DNA of 64,000 nt. Origin: Heliobacterium mobile (lineage in GTDB: Bacteria; Bacillota; Desulfitobacteriia; Heliobacteriales; Heliobacteriaceae). The position numbers were made by a program, and so were the translations under genes. Under the pieces are notes generated by a model. It was not told the origin of the DNA. It searched no databases and was given only the letters and a program-made list of their open reading frames with translations. The stretch is taken from the NCBI RefSeq assembly GCF_009720735.1, contig NZ_WNKU01000022.1, positions 1-64,000 of the forward strand, read 5' to 3'. Positions 1 through 8,400 of this stretch are shown one piece after another (the first letter of the stretch is position 1; the number at the start of each line of letters is the position of its first letter).

Positions 1-262
1 ACCAACTAGCTAATCGGACGCGGACCCATCCAAGAGCGGATTGCTCCTTTGGTTGTCCAGGGATGTCCCCAGACAACGTTATGCGGTATTAGCAGCCCTT
101 TCGGGCTGTTATCCCCCACTCTCAGGCAGGTTATCCACGCGTTACTCACCCGTCCGCCACTAAGAATGAATCCAGTAAACCTTCTTCATTCTCCGTTCGA
201 CTTGCATGTGTTAGGCATGCCGCCAGCGTTCGTCCTGAGCCAGGATCAAACTCTCCACAAAA
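1..262 (-). rRNA. 16S ribosomal RNA, 5' end (partial)
   Basis: The minus strand reads into the universal 16S 5' region: the GAGTTTGATCCTGGCTCAG primer site (about 235-253), then GAACGCTGGCGGC, the AACACATGCAAGTCG block and GTGAGTAACGCG. The gene runs off the left edge, so only about the first 260 bases are present. The mature 5' end is placed near 262 by comparison with known 16S starts and is uncertain by a few bases. Confidence 0.97.
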
Positions 263-418
263 AATGTAGATAAGCTTGAGTCAAGCTCTAATAAATGAAA
301 TCATTGTCCGTCCCGCTTGCGCGGGCCGAATTGACTTTGGTTTCGCACGCTTTTGCTTTAACAACTGTTTGATTTTCAAGGACCAGAGAATTCCTCCCGA
401 ACTACCGGGCGGAACTTT
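263..418 (-). other. rRNA operon leader with boxA-like sequence
   Basis: Transcribed leader between the promoter at 419-447 and the 16S 5' end. On the minus strand it carries TGGTCCTTGAAAATC (371-385), resembling the boxA antitermination site of Firmicutes rRNA leaders, and a GC hairpin CCCGC-ttgc-GCGGG (about 312-326). The sequence AGCTTGACTCAAGCT (about 274-288) is another short palindrome just before the 16S start, probably part of the processing stem. Confidence 0.55.
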
Positions 419-447
419 ATAATACCACGCTTTATTTCTCGTTTCAA
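419..447 (-). promoter_or_regulatory. rRNA operon promoter (sigma-A type)
   Basis: On the minus strand TTGAAA (442-447) and TATTAT (419-424) are separated by exactly 17 bases. The position, about 155 bases upstream of the 16S 5' end and directed toward it, fits an rRNA promoter. The stretch from 448 to 821 upstream is otherwise gene-free and AT-rich; no convincing protein or second promoter was seen in it. Confidence 0.75.
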
Positions 448-821
448 CTGGTATTATTAGGCAATAACTTGTTTTGCTTTTACACTACAAACAGAATTAT
501 GCATCCTTTAGGGTACTGCCTTGTTATATAAGGCATTCTGTCCCCGACAGGAACTGTAGTTTATCACTTATTCGCGGCGACTTCAATAAGAAACATTTTC
601 CATATAACTTGAACTCGGCACGCAGTCGTCTGTACCGCAATTCGAAGACGGGACTTTTCTACCAGTCAGAAGCCCCAACCTCATTGTTAGACACCTTTCT
701 TCCTGATATGATGGATATATCTAAATTTGTTCGTTCGAAGTCGCTCATCCTTACCTTGGGTATCTACGGTAACTATTTAACAAATTTGATTCATTTTTAA
801 TTTATTTGAGGTGACTGATAA

Positions 822-1154
822 ATGAACCAAACACCGCCTACGCAAAGACAATTAAACTGGATCCAAATACTGTCGAAACAAGCTGGAGTGTTACTCATCG
901 AACTGGATACCGAAGTATTGAAGGAAAAAAAGAGTCCAGAAACTACGGAACAAGCGAAAGATATCATCAACGCCTTGGATCGGTTGTGCGCATTCCTTCA
1001 AGTGACTATTTTGGAACGGGATAACGACTTACCGGATATCCATTCCGAAAATACAACACTTAAAGACGTTGAGATATTAAGCACCTTTTACGATGTGCCG
1101 CCGTACGTCTCCGAACTTGCATTAAGTAAGTTAAAGACACCACAGTTAGTTTAA
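822..1154 (+). CDS. hypothetical protein, 110 aa
   Basis: The product is a small, acidic, probably helical cytosolic protein with no signal peptide or membrane segment. The N-terminus (MNQTPPTQRQLNWIQ, then LSKQAG) resembles the short helical motif of DUF3072-like proteins, but the match is too weak to assign. The start ATG follows GAGGTGACTGATAA, a good ribosome site with about 8 bases spacing. The gene is divergent from the rRNA operon and is followed by a hairpin at 1230-1262. Function unknown; existence is supported by the ribosome site and uninterrupted frame. Confidence 0.75.
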   Translation: MNQTPPTQRQLNWIQILSKQAGVLLIELDTEVLKEKKSPETTEQAKDIINALDRLCAFLQVTILERDNDLPDIHSENTTLKDVEILSTFYDVPPYVSELALSKLKTPQLV

Positions 1155-1229
1155 ACGGAAACCAACCTTGCGCCATTTTACAAAATAAACAATCATCGAT
1201 AACATGGAAATCTTCACACAAAGACACTG

Positions 1230-1262
1230 AAAGTCTATCGCGTATACATGCGATAGACTTTC
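1230..1262 (+). terminator. intrinsic terminator-like hairpin
   Basis: An 11-bp perfect stem AAAGTCTATCG / CGATAGACTTT with a 10-base loop lies 75 bases after the hypothetical gene. The T-run is short (TTTC), so termination efficiency is uncertain. Confidence 0.6.
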
Positions 1263-1675
1263 TACATTATACCGCTTAGGCAGTTGATCCTGTTATGTAG
1301 CTCAGGTTTCAGTACATATAAGAGCTTATATCACTGTGTAAATGTATCGTCGCTAAAGATAAGCGACCCATGGACCGTTTCATTTCCCTTTACGCAGCTT
1401 CTACGGAAGCTTTGATCTCATCGAGCCCCGCAACACCTCTTCGCTGGTTTGCTCAATCTTTCTAAATTTAAACTGGGCTGCTTGGCTTTGACCTCATCCT
1501 GACCCAGCCGGTGGCTATGGCGCTGACAGCCCTACTCGATTCGGTTTTGTTTACGCCGGTTGCTTATCGAGCTTTTCAACAGCATGGGGCGAATTAAACC
1601 CACCAGCCTATGACGGCTTTGCTCGGTTCAGCATTGCCCATAACAACAGTCTTTTCGGTCCTTACACTCGAAAGC
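1263..1675. other. intergenic stretch without recognisable gene
   Basis: About 410 bases between the hairpin at 1230-1262 and the end of the germination operon. All six frames are broken by stops. The part from about 1400 to 1660 is richer in GC than its surroundings and could be the remains of a decayed gene, but no protein family was recognised in any frame. No RNA gene was seen. Confidence 0.5.
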
Positions 1676-1703
1676 CCTCTGCGGTCTCTTTGCATCGCAG
1701 AGG
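1676..1703 (-). terminator. hairpin after the germination operon
   Basis: CCTCTGCG / CGCAGAGG, 8 bp with a 12-base loop, lies just beyond the stop of the GerB-type gene at 1709. It is not followed by a clear T-run on the minus strand, so it may be a weak terminator or an mRNA-stabilising stem. Confidence 0.4.
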
Positions 1704-1708
1704 ACTTA

Positions 1709-2827
1709 TCAACGTAATTCATCGTGAAGATCAACTTCAGGACTCCCTTGTCGTCCCCGCCGCTTTACTTCCCCCAGTATCCATATGACCATCGGTAAGG
1801 CTACCTGAAAAGGAAAGGCAAAATATAGGTAGACTTCAGAAGCCCATTGGGCCATCTGCTTTGTACTGTTGAATAAGTTAGAGGCAAAAAGGAATTCTAG
1901 TAAGCCCAAGGGAACCGTAAGAAAACGGTATTCCTTACATCCCAAAGCATTGGATAAGCCCTTACAAGCGGCGAAGAAACAAAGAGATATTTTAATGAAT
2001 CCTGCAAAAATGGCAATTAAAAAGACGACCACCTCCACCCGCTGCAGAAAGTCGCCTACGTTGATGGTTTGTACCGCTAAATAGGCTGGAAAATAGGACG
2101 CTTGATATCGTTCTGGGCCAATTACCGCCATAACAGAAGTTACTGAGAGTAAGATGATTCCGCCCCCGATGAGCAATCCCGCTAGATACACTTTTGCCAT
2201 TGCTTTCGTTTTATTTGTGCAATATATGATTATCGTAAAGATGACTGTTTCTGCAAAAGGAAAACTAAACAGATGTAATGCTGCAGAGACGATGCCCCCA
2301 CTGTTCTGGTACAACGAGGGTTGTAATCGATTGATATTTAAGTTAGGCGTTAAAAAGAGGAAGGTAAAGGTCGCAACAAAGACGATAATCGGTAAGTAGA
2401 CCTCCCCACTTCGGGCTATGACCTCTAGGCCTTCCTTCGTTGCCCAAAGGGCCAATAGGCATAATATCAACATGGGAATGGCCAATGGTGTCTCCGGTAT
2501 AGCAGTAACGTTGATAAACTGCCCGAAGTTGTCCAGTACCAGAGCGCATAAGGTAAAAGCATAGAAAGCGAACAAAAAATTGATGAACCTGCCTACGACT
2601 TTCCCCAATATCTGTTCGTTGATCTCCAGCAAGTTCCGCTCCGGATATAGAGATAAAATCCGAGCATAAACGAGAACTACTGGAAGTGTCATTACAATAG
2701 CGAGTAGAACCGCCGCCCAAATATCTTGCTTCGCTTCGGTGCCCACGGGCAATATTATGGTACTGCCGATGATAAACAAGATGAGCAAGTAGACCGTCTG
2801 CTTAAACGAAAGCGGTTCTCGCTTCAT
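1709..2827 (-). CDS. spore germinant receptor B subunit (GerAB/GerKB family permease-like)
   Basis: This is the integral-membrane subunit of an endospore germinant receptor, placed in the spore inner membrane. It belongs to the amino acid/polyamine permease-like family and is thought to bind the germinant. The 372-residue product starts MKREPLSFKQTVYLLILF and has about ten hydrophobic segments, the family's usual size. The ATG at 2827 is preferred to the longer frame because GAGGAGGG stands 4 bases upstream. It is the last gene of the leftward operon A-C-D-B and follows the small D-like gene by about 10 bases. The ligand cannot be read from sequence. B-type identity is well supported by size, topology and context. 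Confidence 0.9.
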   Translation of the reverse strand: MKREPLSFKQTVYLLILFIIGSTIILPVGTEAKQDIWAAVLLAIVMTLPVVLVYARILSLYPERNLLEINEQILGKVVGRFINFLFAFYAFTLCALVLDNFGQFINVTAIPETPLAIPMLILCLLALWATKEGLEVIARSGEVYLPIIVFVATFTFLFLTPNLNINRLQPSLYQNSGGIVSAALHLFSFPFAETVIFTIIIYCTNKTKAMAKVYLAGLLIGGGIILLSVTSVMAVIGPERYQASYFPAYLAVQTINVGDFLQRVEVVVFLIAIFAGFIKISLCFFAACKGLSNALGCKEYRFLTVPLGLLEFLFASNLFNSTKQMAQWASEVYLYFAFPFQVALPMVIWILGEVKRRGRQGSPEVDLHDELR

Positions 2828-2837
2828 TTTACCCTCC

Positions 2838-3089
2838 TCACTGGGACATCCAACCAAACCAAGACCCCAACTCTTCAGCTATGCTCGGAAGGCCTACCTG
2901 TGTGGCCGTGTAGACCGTAATGACCAGACCTGGTAGTAATAGGAACAGATAGATCGTCAGTTCCTTCCGTTGCTTTTGATGATAAAGCTGAATGGCTTCT
3001 ACAATACCAAAGATGGAAAAGAGTAAAAATATAAAATAATGATATTCCAACTCATTCACCAATTCTTGTCGGTTCTGAAAGCTTGGCAC
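2838..3089 (-). CDS. small two-TM protein, germinant receptor D-subunit-like
   Basis: The product is up to 83 residues with two hydrophobic segments (about residues 17-37 and 45-69) and short polar ends. It lies between the C and B subunit genes and overlaps the end of the C gene. Small two-helix D proteins of about 75 residues are known next to several Bacillus germinant receptor operons and modulate receptor activity; size, topology and position match that class. Two GTG starts are possible. The one at 3089 has GAGAGG only 2 bases away. The one at 3059 has no clear ribosome site but overlaps the upstream stop, suggesting translational coupling. Assignment as a D-like subunit is inference. 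Confidence 0.7.
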   Translation of the reverse strand: MPSFQNRQELVNELEYHYFIFLLFSIFGIVEAIQLYHQKQRKELTIYLFLLLPGLVITVYTATQVGLPSIAEELGSWFGWMSQ

Positions 3090-4224
3090 TGCCTCTCATC
3101 ATTATGTTAACATTTACATTCGTATCCACTGTCGGGAACACTTTAGCCCAACCACCTTTAGGAATTGTTTCCCAAAGGTCTGGTCGTTCGCGGTAAATCA
3201 AGTTGCCAAAACCAAATACATCGGTCCCATACTCATTTTGCACTTTTTTAATTGTATCGGTAATTTTATTACGTAGCTCTTTGTTCGTTCTTTCCGTCAG
3301 CTTTTGGCTTCCTCTTTCGGAAATCACATCATTTTCTTCCGATATTTCGGCTATGCCACTTAAGCAGTCAACCCAAATATCCACTACAGGACGGTCGTCC
3401 ACTAGACGAACTGTTTTTGTTGTGTGGCTTCGGAAAATTTCTAGACTGACATTAGCTTTTGGCTGTTGTGCGGTGACAGCAATGAGGGTTCCTTTTTTCA
3501 TCTGGTTCCGGAGGAATAACAAATACATAGTCTCCTCTCCATCTAAGAAGCCTACCAGCTTTTCCCCCTTAAACAGGGCAGAACCTTTCACCTGGGGAAT
3601 CTGCTCTCTCCCATCTTTAACGCTTTCTATAATCGGCGCCACAGCCCCCACTCCTGGCTTTTGCATTTCCTCTAGGAAATCACCAACCGTTACACCTAAC
3701 AACTTCCCCGAGTTACCTTGATTCCGTAATAGTGTATCGATCTGCATCGATACGGTATCAAAGAGTTTGGATTGAGTCCGGAGTATGTCACCAGCTGCCT
3801 GTCCCTTGCTCACCAGTATCCAAGTTTGGGGACGGACCTCTGCGTCCCGGTTAATCCAATCGATAATTTGAATGATTCCCTCTTTGGCGACATCTTCACT
3901 AACGATGAAAACTCTAGCATGACTCCAATAGAGCTTTCTTCCCGCTTTAGAGATCATATTGCGAACAGCCTCGAATACCGTCTTCCCAGAACCCTCAAAG
4001 AGTTGCGGCGTGATGCCGAGCGAACCCGTAGCGCCTTGCTCCTGCTCTCCCCCTTTGGGGCTTAGCACCTCAACCGTTAAATAAATCTGATCATCTTTTT
4101 TGTCAAAAGAAGCCCCGATGACAATGGCTAAATCTCGAATCTCCCGAAAATTCCAGCATCCAGTCATTGACCATAGGACAAACAGATGCCAAAAAACGAA
4201 AAGTACACAGATGCTTTTTTTCAT
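3052..4224 (-). CDS. spore germinant receptor C subunit lipoprotein (GerAC/GerKC family)
   Basis: The 390-residue product begins with a lipoprotein signal peptide, a lysine pair followed by a hydrophobic core and an LWSMTGC lipobox with the lipidated cysteine near residue 23. The mature part opens CWNFREIRDLAIVIG, typical of GerAC proteins (CW..REI), and continues with VEVLSP. The protein is anchored on the outer face of the spore inner membrane and is needed for assembly of the receptor with its A and B partners. Its ATG overlaps the stop of the A gene (ATGA at 4221-4224), so the two are translationally coupled. Length is normal for the family. Confidence 0.93.
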   Translation of the reverse strand: MKKSICVLFVFWHLFVLWSMTGCWNFREIRDLAIVIGASFDKKDDQIYLTVEVLSPKGGEQEQGATGSLGITPQLFEGSGKTVFEAVRNMISKAGRKLYWSHARVFIVSEDVAKEGIIQIIDWINRDAEVRPQTWILVSKGQAAGDILRTQSKLFDTVSMQIDTLLRNQGNSGKLLGVTVGDFLEEMQKPGVGAVAPIIESVKDGREQIPQVKGSALFKGEKLVGFLDGEETMYLLFLRNQMKKGTLIAVTAQQPKANVSLEIFRSHTTKTVRLVDDRPVVDIWVDCLSGIAEISEENDVISERGSQKLTERTNKELRNKITDTIKKVQNEYGTDVFGFGNLIYRERPDLWETIPKGGWAKVFPTVDTNVNVNIMMRGSAKLSEPTRIGE

Positions 4225-5795
4225 GGTTCGGGTCTCCCTGGATCAGCTAATCTCCGCTTATCTCGAGACAGTAACCGTGGTCGATAGGTCATCCACCACC
4301 AGGGGGCACGAACGACCGTATCCTTCAATTCTTTCCCATGGATAGATGTCAGATTCGAAAGATAAGGCAAGCCAAAACTACGAAGGCTTGTCATGTGGAT
4401 GGTGACAGCGATGACCGCGAAAATATATCCAAAAAAGCCGATAAAAGAGGACGAGAACAAAAAGAACAAACTCAAGAAAAAAGAAACCCCCGGCATTTCT
4501 GGTACTAAAAATCCGGATATTCCCGTCAAGGCAACCACAATCACCATCGGAGCGCTGATAATTTTCGCTGTGACGGCGGCTTCTCCCAAAATTAAAGCCC
4601 CCACAATACTGACAGCTTGACCAACGGGGGATGGAAGCCGCACACCGGCTTCCCGCAGTAATTGAAAGGCCATGAGCATGATGAAAGCTTCAATCGCCGC
4701 CGGAAAAGGCACTCCTTCTTTTGCCGACGCGATGCTAATCAATAATCTTGTCGGAATCATCTCCTGGTGAAAGTTGACCAAGGCTACATAGATGGCTGGA
4801 GTGCTTGTAGTCAAAAAGAAGCTTATATAGCGAAGCAGCCGATTGGCGGAACTATAGAGAAAACTATCGTAGTAATCTTTATTCGCCTGAAAATACTCTA
4901 AAAAGAGATAGGGAAGGGTGATCGCAAAAGGCGATCCGTCGACCATGATGACGATGCGGCCTTCTAACAGCTTGCCTACCGCCGTATCGGGTCGTTCCGT
5001 CGTTCCGATCGTCTCATAGGGGGACAGGGGCGCATCCCGGATGAATTCAATAATGTACTCCGGTTCAAGGATGCCGTCGAGCTGCACTTTATCGAGTCGG
5101 CGGTATACCTCTTGAATGATCTCTGGGCGGGCGATACCTTCTATATAGATGATGCAAATCTTCGTTCTTGTCCGAGTTCCGATATCCCGAAAGACCATCT
5201 TTAAGGCGGGATTGATCATCTTCCGGCGGATCATGGTTAGATTGGTGATGAGGTTCTCGATAAATCCTTCCCGAGGCCCCCGCACTACCCGCTCTGTTTC
5301 CGGTTCGGAAATAGAACGGATCTCCCATCCTTTGGCGTCGATAACAAAGGCAAAGGGAATCCCGTCGACGAGAACGAGCACATTTCCATATAAAAGGCTC
5401 TGTATGGCCGAATCGATGACCTTCTCTGTCTGGACATTCCCCGTCGACAGAACTCGGTTCATCAATACATCAGAAAAAGACATCTTCGGCGCCTGCCGTC
5501 GATCTCCAAAATTGAAGATTAATAGGTGCCGAAGGATATTTTCATTGAGTAAATCGCTATTGACCATGCCGTCTACATAAATGACGTAACATGCCCGAAA
5601 GGGATTGGTGTCCAAACGGATCTTTCGGTAGATGACCAATCCGTCATTTTGAAGGATTTTCTGGATGACTTTTATATTGCTTCCCAGTGCGCAATTGAAG
5701 TTACGCCCTACTTGGGGAGATTTCTTATCTGCTGCGGCGGTCAGGCGGTTAGTGCAAATATTACGCCTTAATCCGGTTGGTGTCACCTTGGTCAC
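4221..5795 (-). CDS. spore germinant receptor A subunit (GerAA/GerKA/SpoVAF family)
   Basis: The 524-residue product has a large soluble N-terminal region (about 1-290) and a membrane domain with four to six helices toward the C-terminus (about 300-480), the standard GerA layout. Recognisable family blocks are VLVDGIPFAFVIDAKGWEIR, RGPREGFIENL.TN..M.RR, EYIIEFI and GRIVIMVDGSPFAITLPYLF. It forms the oligomeric core of the germinant receptor, recently proposed to act as a nutrient-gated channel. The start is a GTG with GAGGGGG about 10 bases upstream. It is the first gene of the A-C-D-B operon, and the region before it is divergent from the lipoprotein at 5973. A forespore (sigma-G) promoter is expected there but I could not place one convincingly. 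Confidence 0.93.
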   Translation of the reverse strand: MTKVTPTGLRRNICTNRLTAAADKKSPQVGRNFNCALGSNIKVIQKILQNDGLVIYRKIRLDTNPFRACYVIYVDGMVNSDLLNENILRHLLIFNFGDRRQAPKMSFSDVLMNRVLSTGNVQTEKVIDSAIQSLLYGNVLVLVDGIPFAFVIDAKGWEIRSISEPETERVVRGPREGFIENLITNLTMIRRKMINPALKMVFRDIGTRTRTKICIIYIEGIARPEIIQEVYRRLDKVQLDGILEPEYIIEFIRDAPLSPYETIGTTERPDTAVGKLLEGRIVIMVDGSPFAITLPYLFLEYFQANKDYYDSFLYSSANRLLRYISFFLTTSTPAIYVALVNFHQEMIPTRLLISIASAKEGVPFPAAIEAFIMLMAFQLLREAGVRLPSPVGQAVSIVGALILGEAAVTAKIISAPMVIVVALTGISGFLVPEMPGVSFFLSLFFLFSSSFIGFFGYIFAVIAVTIHMTSLRSFGLPYLSNLTSIHGKELKDTVVRAPWWWMTYRPRLLSRDKRRLADPGRPEP

Positions 5796-5911
5796 AGAGG
5801 TTACCCCCTCGGGGTCAGTTTCCCCCTGCCCCCTTCCAGTTATGCGATGGGGTTCCTTTCAATGGGAATCTGCATTATGAGGGGTTTTTTTCGGAATGAC
5901 ACGATAATGTG

Positions 5912-5940
5912 TTGACAAAAATATCCAAAATCAATATATT
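5912..5940 (+). promoter_or_regulatory. sigma-A type promoter of the lipoprotein gene
   Basis: TTGACA (5912-5917) and TATATT (5935-5940) are 17 bases apart, a near-consensus vegetative promoter. The expected start of transcription lies about 25 bases before the ribosome site of the lipoprotein gene. Confidence 0.8.
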
Positions 5941-5972
5941 GGATTTAGGTTTTCAATCCTACTGTAAAGGGG

Positions 5973-6467
5973 GTGAGTAATACGAAAAAGCTTGCCGCAT
6001 TGGCCGTTACCGTCCTTATTATCCTATTAACGGGTTGCACCAGTGGTAATCCTCCCCAAAAAGCCACCCCGGAGAGTTCTAGTGAAAAAGACATGAGACT
6101 TACAAAAAGATCTCTTTATTTATATACCTGTGAAGATGCAGTGAAATATTCCAGTGAAACGGTCTCACCAATGCTAAGAAAGGAGACCAAAAGCCTAACT
6201 ACAAACGAACTGGAAGAAATCAGAACAAACCTAAAAGCGATACATAGTGAAATAAATCAGCGAAAAGTTCCGGAGTACGAAGCCCTAGCTTCTCACCTTG
6301 ATATCCTGCTTACGACAGATGAGTTTTTAATCGATAAATTAAGCGGCAAAAACCCTTATCTAGATGAAAGCCAACTAAACAAACACAATGAGGAGTTAAA
6401 AACTATTGAATCCCTATTGACATCAGCAAAATTAAGCGCAATAAAGGATATGACCCAAACGAATTAG
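5973..6467 (+). CDS. hypothetical lipoprotein, about 161-164 aa
   Basis: The product has a short lipoprotein signal (KKLAALAVTVLIILLTGC) with the lipid-modified cysteine about 17 residues from the lysine pair. A Ser/Pro/Glu-rich linker and an all-helical, charged domain follow, with no family I recognise. It is expected on the outer face of the cytoplasmic membrane. Start choice is odd. The GTG at 5973 directly touches the GGGGG ribosome site (5969-5973), too close for normal initiation. The codon at ideal spacing (8 bases) is an ACG at 5982, which would give the canonical (M)KKL signal start. Either ACG initiation or a mutated ATG is possible. A strong promoter lies at 5912-5940 and a terminator at 6488. 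Confidence 0.8.
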   Translation: MSNTKKLAALAVTVLIILLTGCTSGNPPQKATPESSSEKDMRLTKRSLYLYTCEDAVKYSSETVSPMLRKETKSLTTNELEEIRTNLKAIHSEINQRKVPEYEALASHLDILLTTDEFLIDKLSGKNPYLDESQLNKHNEELKTIESLLTSAKLSAIKDMTQTN

Positions 6468-6487
6468 CATCCTCGTTAGGATTATAA

Positions 6488-6531
6488 GGATCTCCCGTTC
6501 AGCCAACTCTGGCGACGGGGGATCCTTTTTT
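6488..6531. terminator. intrinsic terminator, lipoprotein gene (bidirectional)
   Basis: GGATCTCCCGT (6488-6498) pairs with ACGGGGGATCC (6515-6525), 11 bp with one wobble, followed by TTTTTT on the plus strand. It separates the convergent lipoprotein and radical SAM genes; its T-run overlaps the radical SAM stop. Confidence 0.85.
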
Positions 6532-7420
6532 AGATATCGTCAAGTAACCTTATCTCTGGCGCCATACGCTTAGCTTGCCTCCTCACTTGACGATACTCCC
6601 GCCGGAATAAGGGCTGGTCAAGCGGTGGATGCGCTTCCGCTCGATAGGCCGGGTAGTACTGAGCCATCACATTGACCCAACTCTGTGGGGACACTTCATC
6701 GACGACAAACCGAACCACATCGAATGTATTCTCCGGTAACCCTGGCATCACCAGATGGCGGATGATCAATCCCTGTCGTGCCGTCCCCTTCGCATCCAAT
6801 TGAGGAAGCCCCACCTGGCGATGCATTTCCTTCAGCGCTGCTTTCGCCACCGAAGCATAGTCTTTAACTCCGCAGAACTTGTGGCCCAAATCGTCGCTGG
6901 CGAACTTAAAATCAGGCAAATAGATGTCAATAATACCATCAAGCAGTTGTAAGATTTCGAGGCTGTCATAGCCGCCGCTATTGTACACGATAGGGATATG
7001 TAATCCCTTTTCTGCGGCCTGGGCCAACCCATCCAGGATGACCGGTACATAGTGGGTTGGGCTGACGAGATTGATGTTTTCGCATCCCTGCTTTTGCAAA
7101 CTGAGCATGACGGCCCCTAAACCAGCTCCGTCCACCTCTTCCCCCTCAGCCTCATGGGAAATATCGTAGTTTTGACAGAAGACGCAGGAAAGGTTGCAAT
7201 AGGAAAAGAAGATCGTACCGGAACCACCGGTCCCCACGAGCGGGCGCTCCTCCCCCCAGTGGGGACCGTAGGAAGCCACCACCGCTTGGTTACCCGCCCG
7301 GCATAGCCCCGCCCTCTCCCGGCGGTTGATTTGACATCGACGTCCGCAGAGAATACAAGCTTCCCAAAGTTGATGTGCCTGTCTCGCCCGCTCCCGCAGC
7401 TCTTCTATCTGAATACGCAT
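6530..7420 (-). CDS. radical SAM protein, PflA-like (COG1313 type)
   Basis: The 296-residue product carries the radical SAM signature C-x3-C-x2-C as CNLSCVFC near residue 75. An N-terminal cysteine group (CILCGRRCQINRRERAGLC, about 22-40) is typical of the pyruvate-formate-lyase-activase-like COG1313 branch. It should bind a 4Fe-4S cluster and S-adenosylmethionine and make a 5'-deoxyadenosyl radical, but the target is unknown; no formate lyase or glycyl-radical enzyme is nearby. GGSGTIFFSYCNL and LPDFKF are further family blocks. The ATG at 7420 has AGGGGG about 10 bases upstream. It appears monocistronic, convergent with the lipoprotein gene. Confidence 0.88.
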   Translation of the reverse strand: MRIQIEELRERARQAHQLWEACILCGRRCQINRRERAGLCRAGNQAVVASYGPHWGEERPLVGTGGSGTIFFSYCNLSCVFCQNYDISHEAEGEEVDGAGLGAVMLSLQKQGCENINLVSPTHYVPVILDGLAQAAEKGLHIPIVYNSGGYDSLEILQLLDGIIDIYLPDFKFASDDLGHKFCGVKDYASVAKAALKEMHRQVGLPQLDAKGTARQGLIIRHLVMPGLPENTFDVVRFVVDEVSPQSWVNVMAQYYPAYRAEAHPPLDQPLFRREYRQVRRQAKRMAPEIRLLDDI

Positions 7421-7723
7421 AAATGTAGGGCCCCCTAAGAATGAACTCGTTTTTCTGCTTAGTGTGGGTAAGATGATTGGATTCTATCGGTAGGTCTATC
7501 GGTAGGGCGCACAATCGTTACCGATTGGGGTAAATTCCTTTCAGCTTTTCCGCTCAGTTGGCCATGTGTCCCTATTGATGAGGGTCTGTTCTGCGAGGAC
7601 GATCAAGCTATGATATTCGAGCCACCTGTGCTAAAATCGCACTTTAATACTTAGGCATTTATTACGTCGATGTGTGTCTAAATGCGAGACTTCATGTTAG
7701 TCTGTACGGAGGGTAAAAATCGG
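7421..7723. other. divergent intergenic region
   Basis: About 300 bases between the divergently read radical SAM and phosphodiesterase genes, expected to hold both promoters. The only structure seen is a perfect direct repeat TCTATCGGTAG at about 7483-7504, two adjoining copies. No gene or RNA was recognised. Confidence 0.45.
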
Positions 7724-8227
7724 ATGAGCATATGGAAGACAAAGAATCACTGTATGACCGTCGGTATCATTTCAGATACGCACGGCTTAATCCGAAAAGA
7801 AGCCCTAGAGGCGCTAAAAGATGCTGATTTGATCCTTCACGCCGGCGATATCGGTAAGCCGAAAGTGCTCGATGAACTCCAAAAAATCGCTCCCCTTGTC
7901 GCGGTTCGGGGAAACTGTGATAAAGACGAATGGAGCCGACAACTGCCCGAAACAGAAGTCGTCAATATCGGTGAACTTCGCTTTTATCTCATCCACAATA
8001 TTGGGAAGCTGAACATCGTTCCGAAGGCCGACGGTATCGACGCCGTCGTATATGGGCACTCGCATAAATTTTCAGAAGAGAAAAAAGAGGGTGTTCTATA
8101 CCTCAATCCCGGAAGTGCCGGTCCGAAACGGTTTAATTTACCGATTACTGTTGCTTTGCTGCACGTGAATGGAAAGAAAATCGAAGTTGAACGCCACCTA
8201 ATCGGAGGTTCAAATCAACCGAAGTAA
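7724..8227 (+). CDS. metallophosphoesterase, YfcE/MJ0936 family
   Basis: A 167-residue cytosolic calcineurin-like phosphodiesterase. The metal-binding motifs are in order: ISDTHG (D-x-H), HAGDIG (GD), RGNCD (GNxD), HNIG and YGHSHK (GHTH type), then LNPGS. The family hydrolyses phosphodiesters such as bis-pNPP with a dinuclear Mn centre; physiological substrates are generally unknown. The ATG at 7724 was chosen over an upstream in-frame ATG at 7682 because GGAGGG lies about 10 bases before it and homologs start close to the first beta strand. It is read toward topB but separated from it by 170 bases, so co-transcription is uncertain. Confidence 0.9.
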   Translation: MSIWKTKNHCMTVGIISDTHGLIRKEALEALKDADLILHAGDIGKPKVLDELQKIAPLVAVRGNCDKDEWSRQLPETEVVNIGELRFYLIHNIGKLNIVPKADGIDAVVYGHSHKFSEEKKEGVLYLNPGSAGPKRFNLPITVALLHVNGKKIEVERHLIGGSNQPK

Positions 8228-8400
8228 AAACGAGCCTATGATAGGCTCAAACAGGCTAAGGGACATAGACGATTCCATATTCACCTAAAAACTAGTTTTT
8301 CCTGAAAGGAATAGTTCATCTAAAATCAGTTGGATAGCTGTTTTTCTCTGTCAGAATACAGGATAATATTCCGGGGATAGAAAGAAGCTGGAGTGAAAAC

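Noticed and set aside
474-800. Open frame of 108 codons upstream of the first hypothetical gene
   Set aside because: No ribosome site, odd composition, and it lies in the region upstream of the rRNA promoter; nothing recognisable in the peptide.
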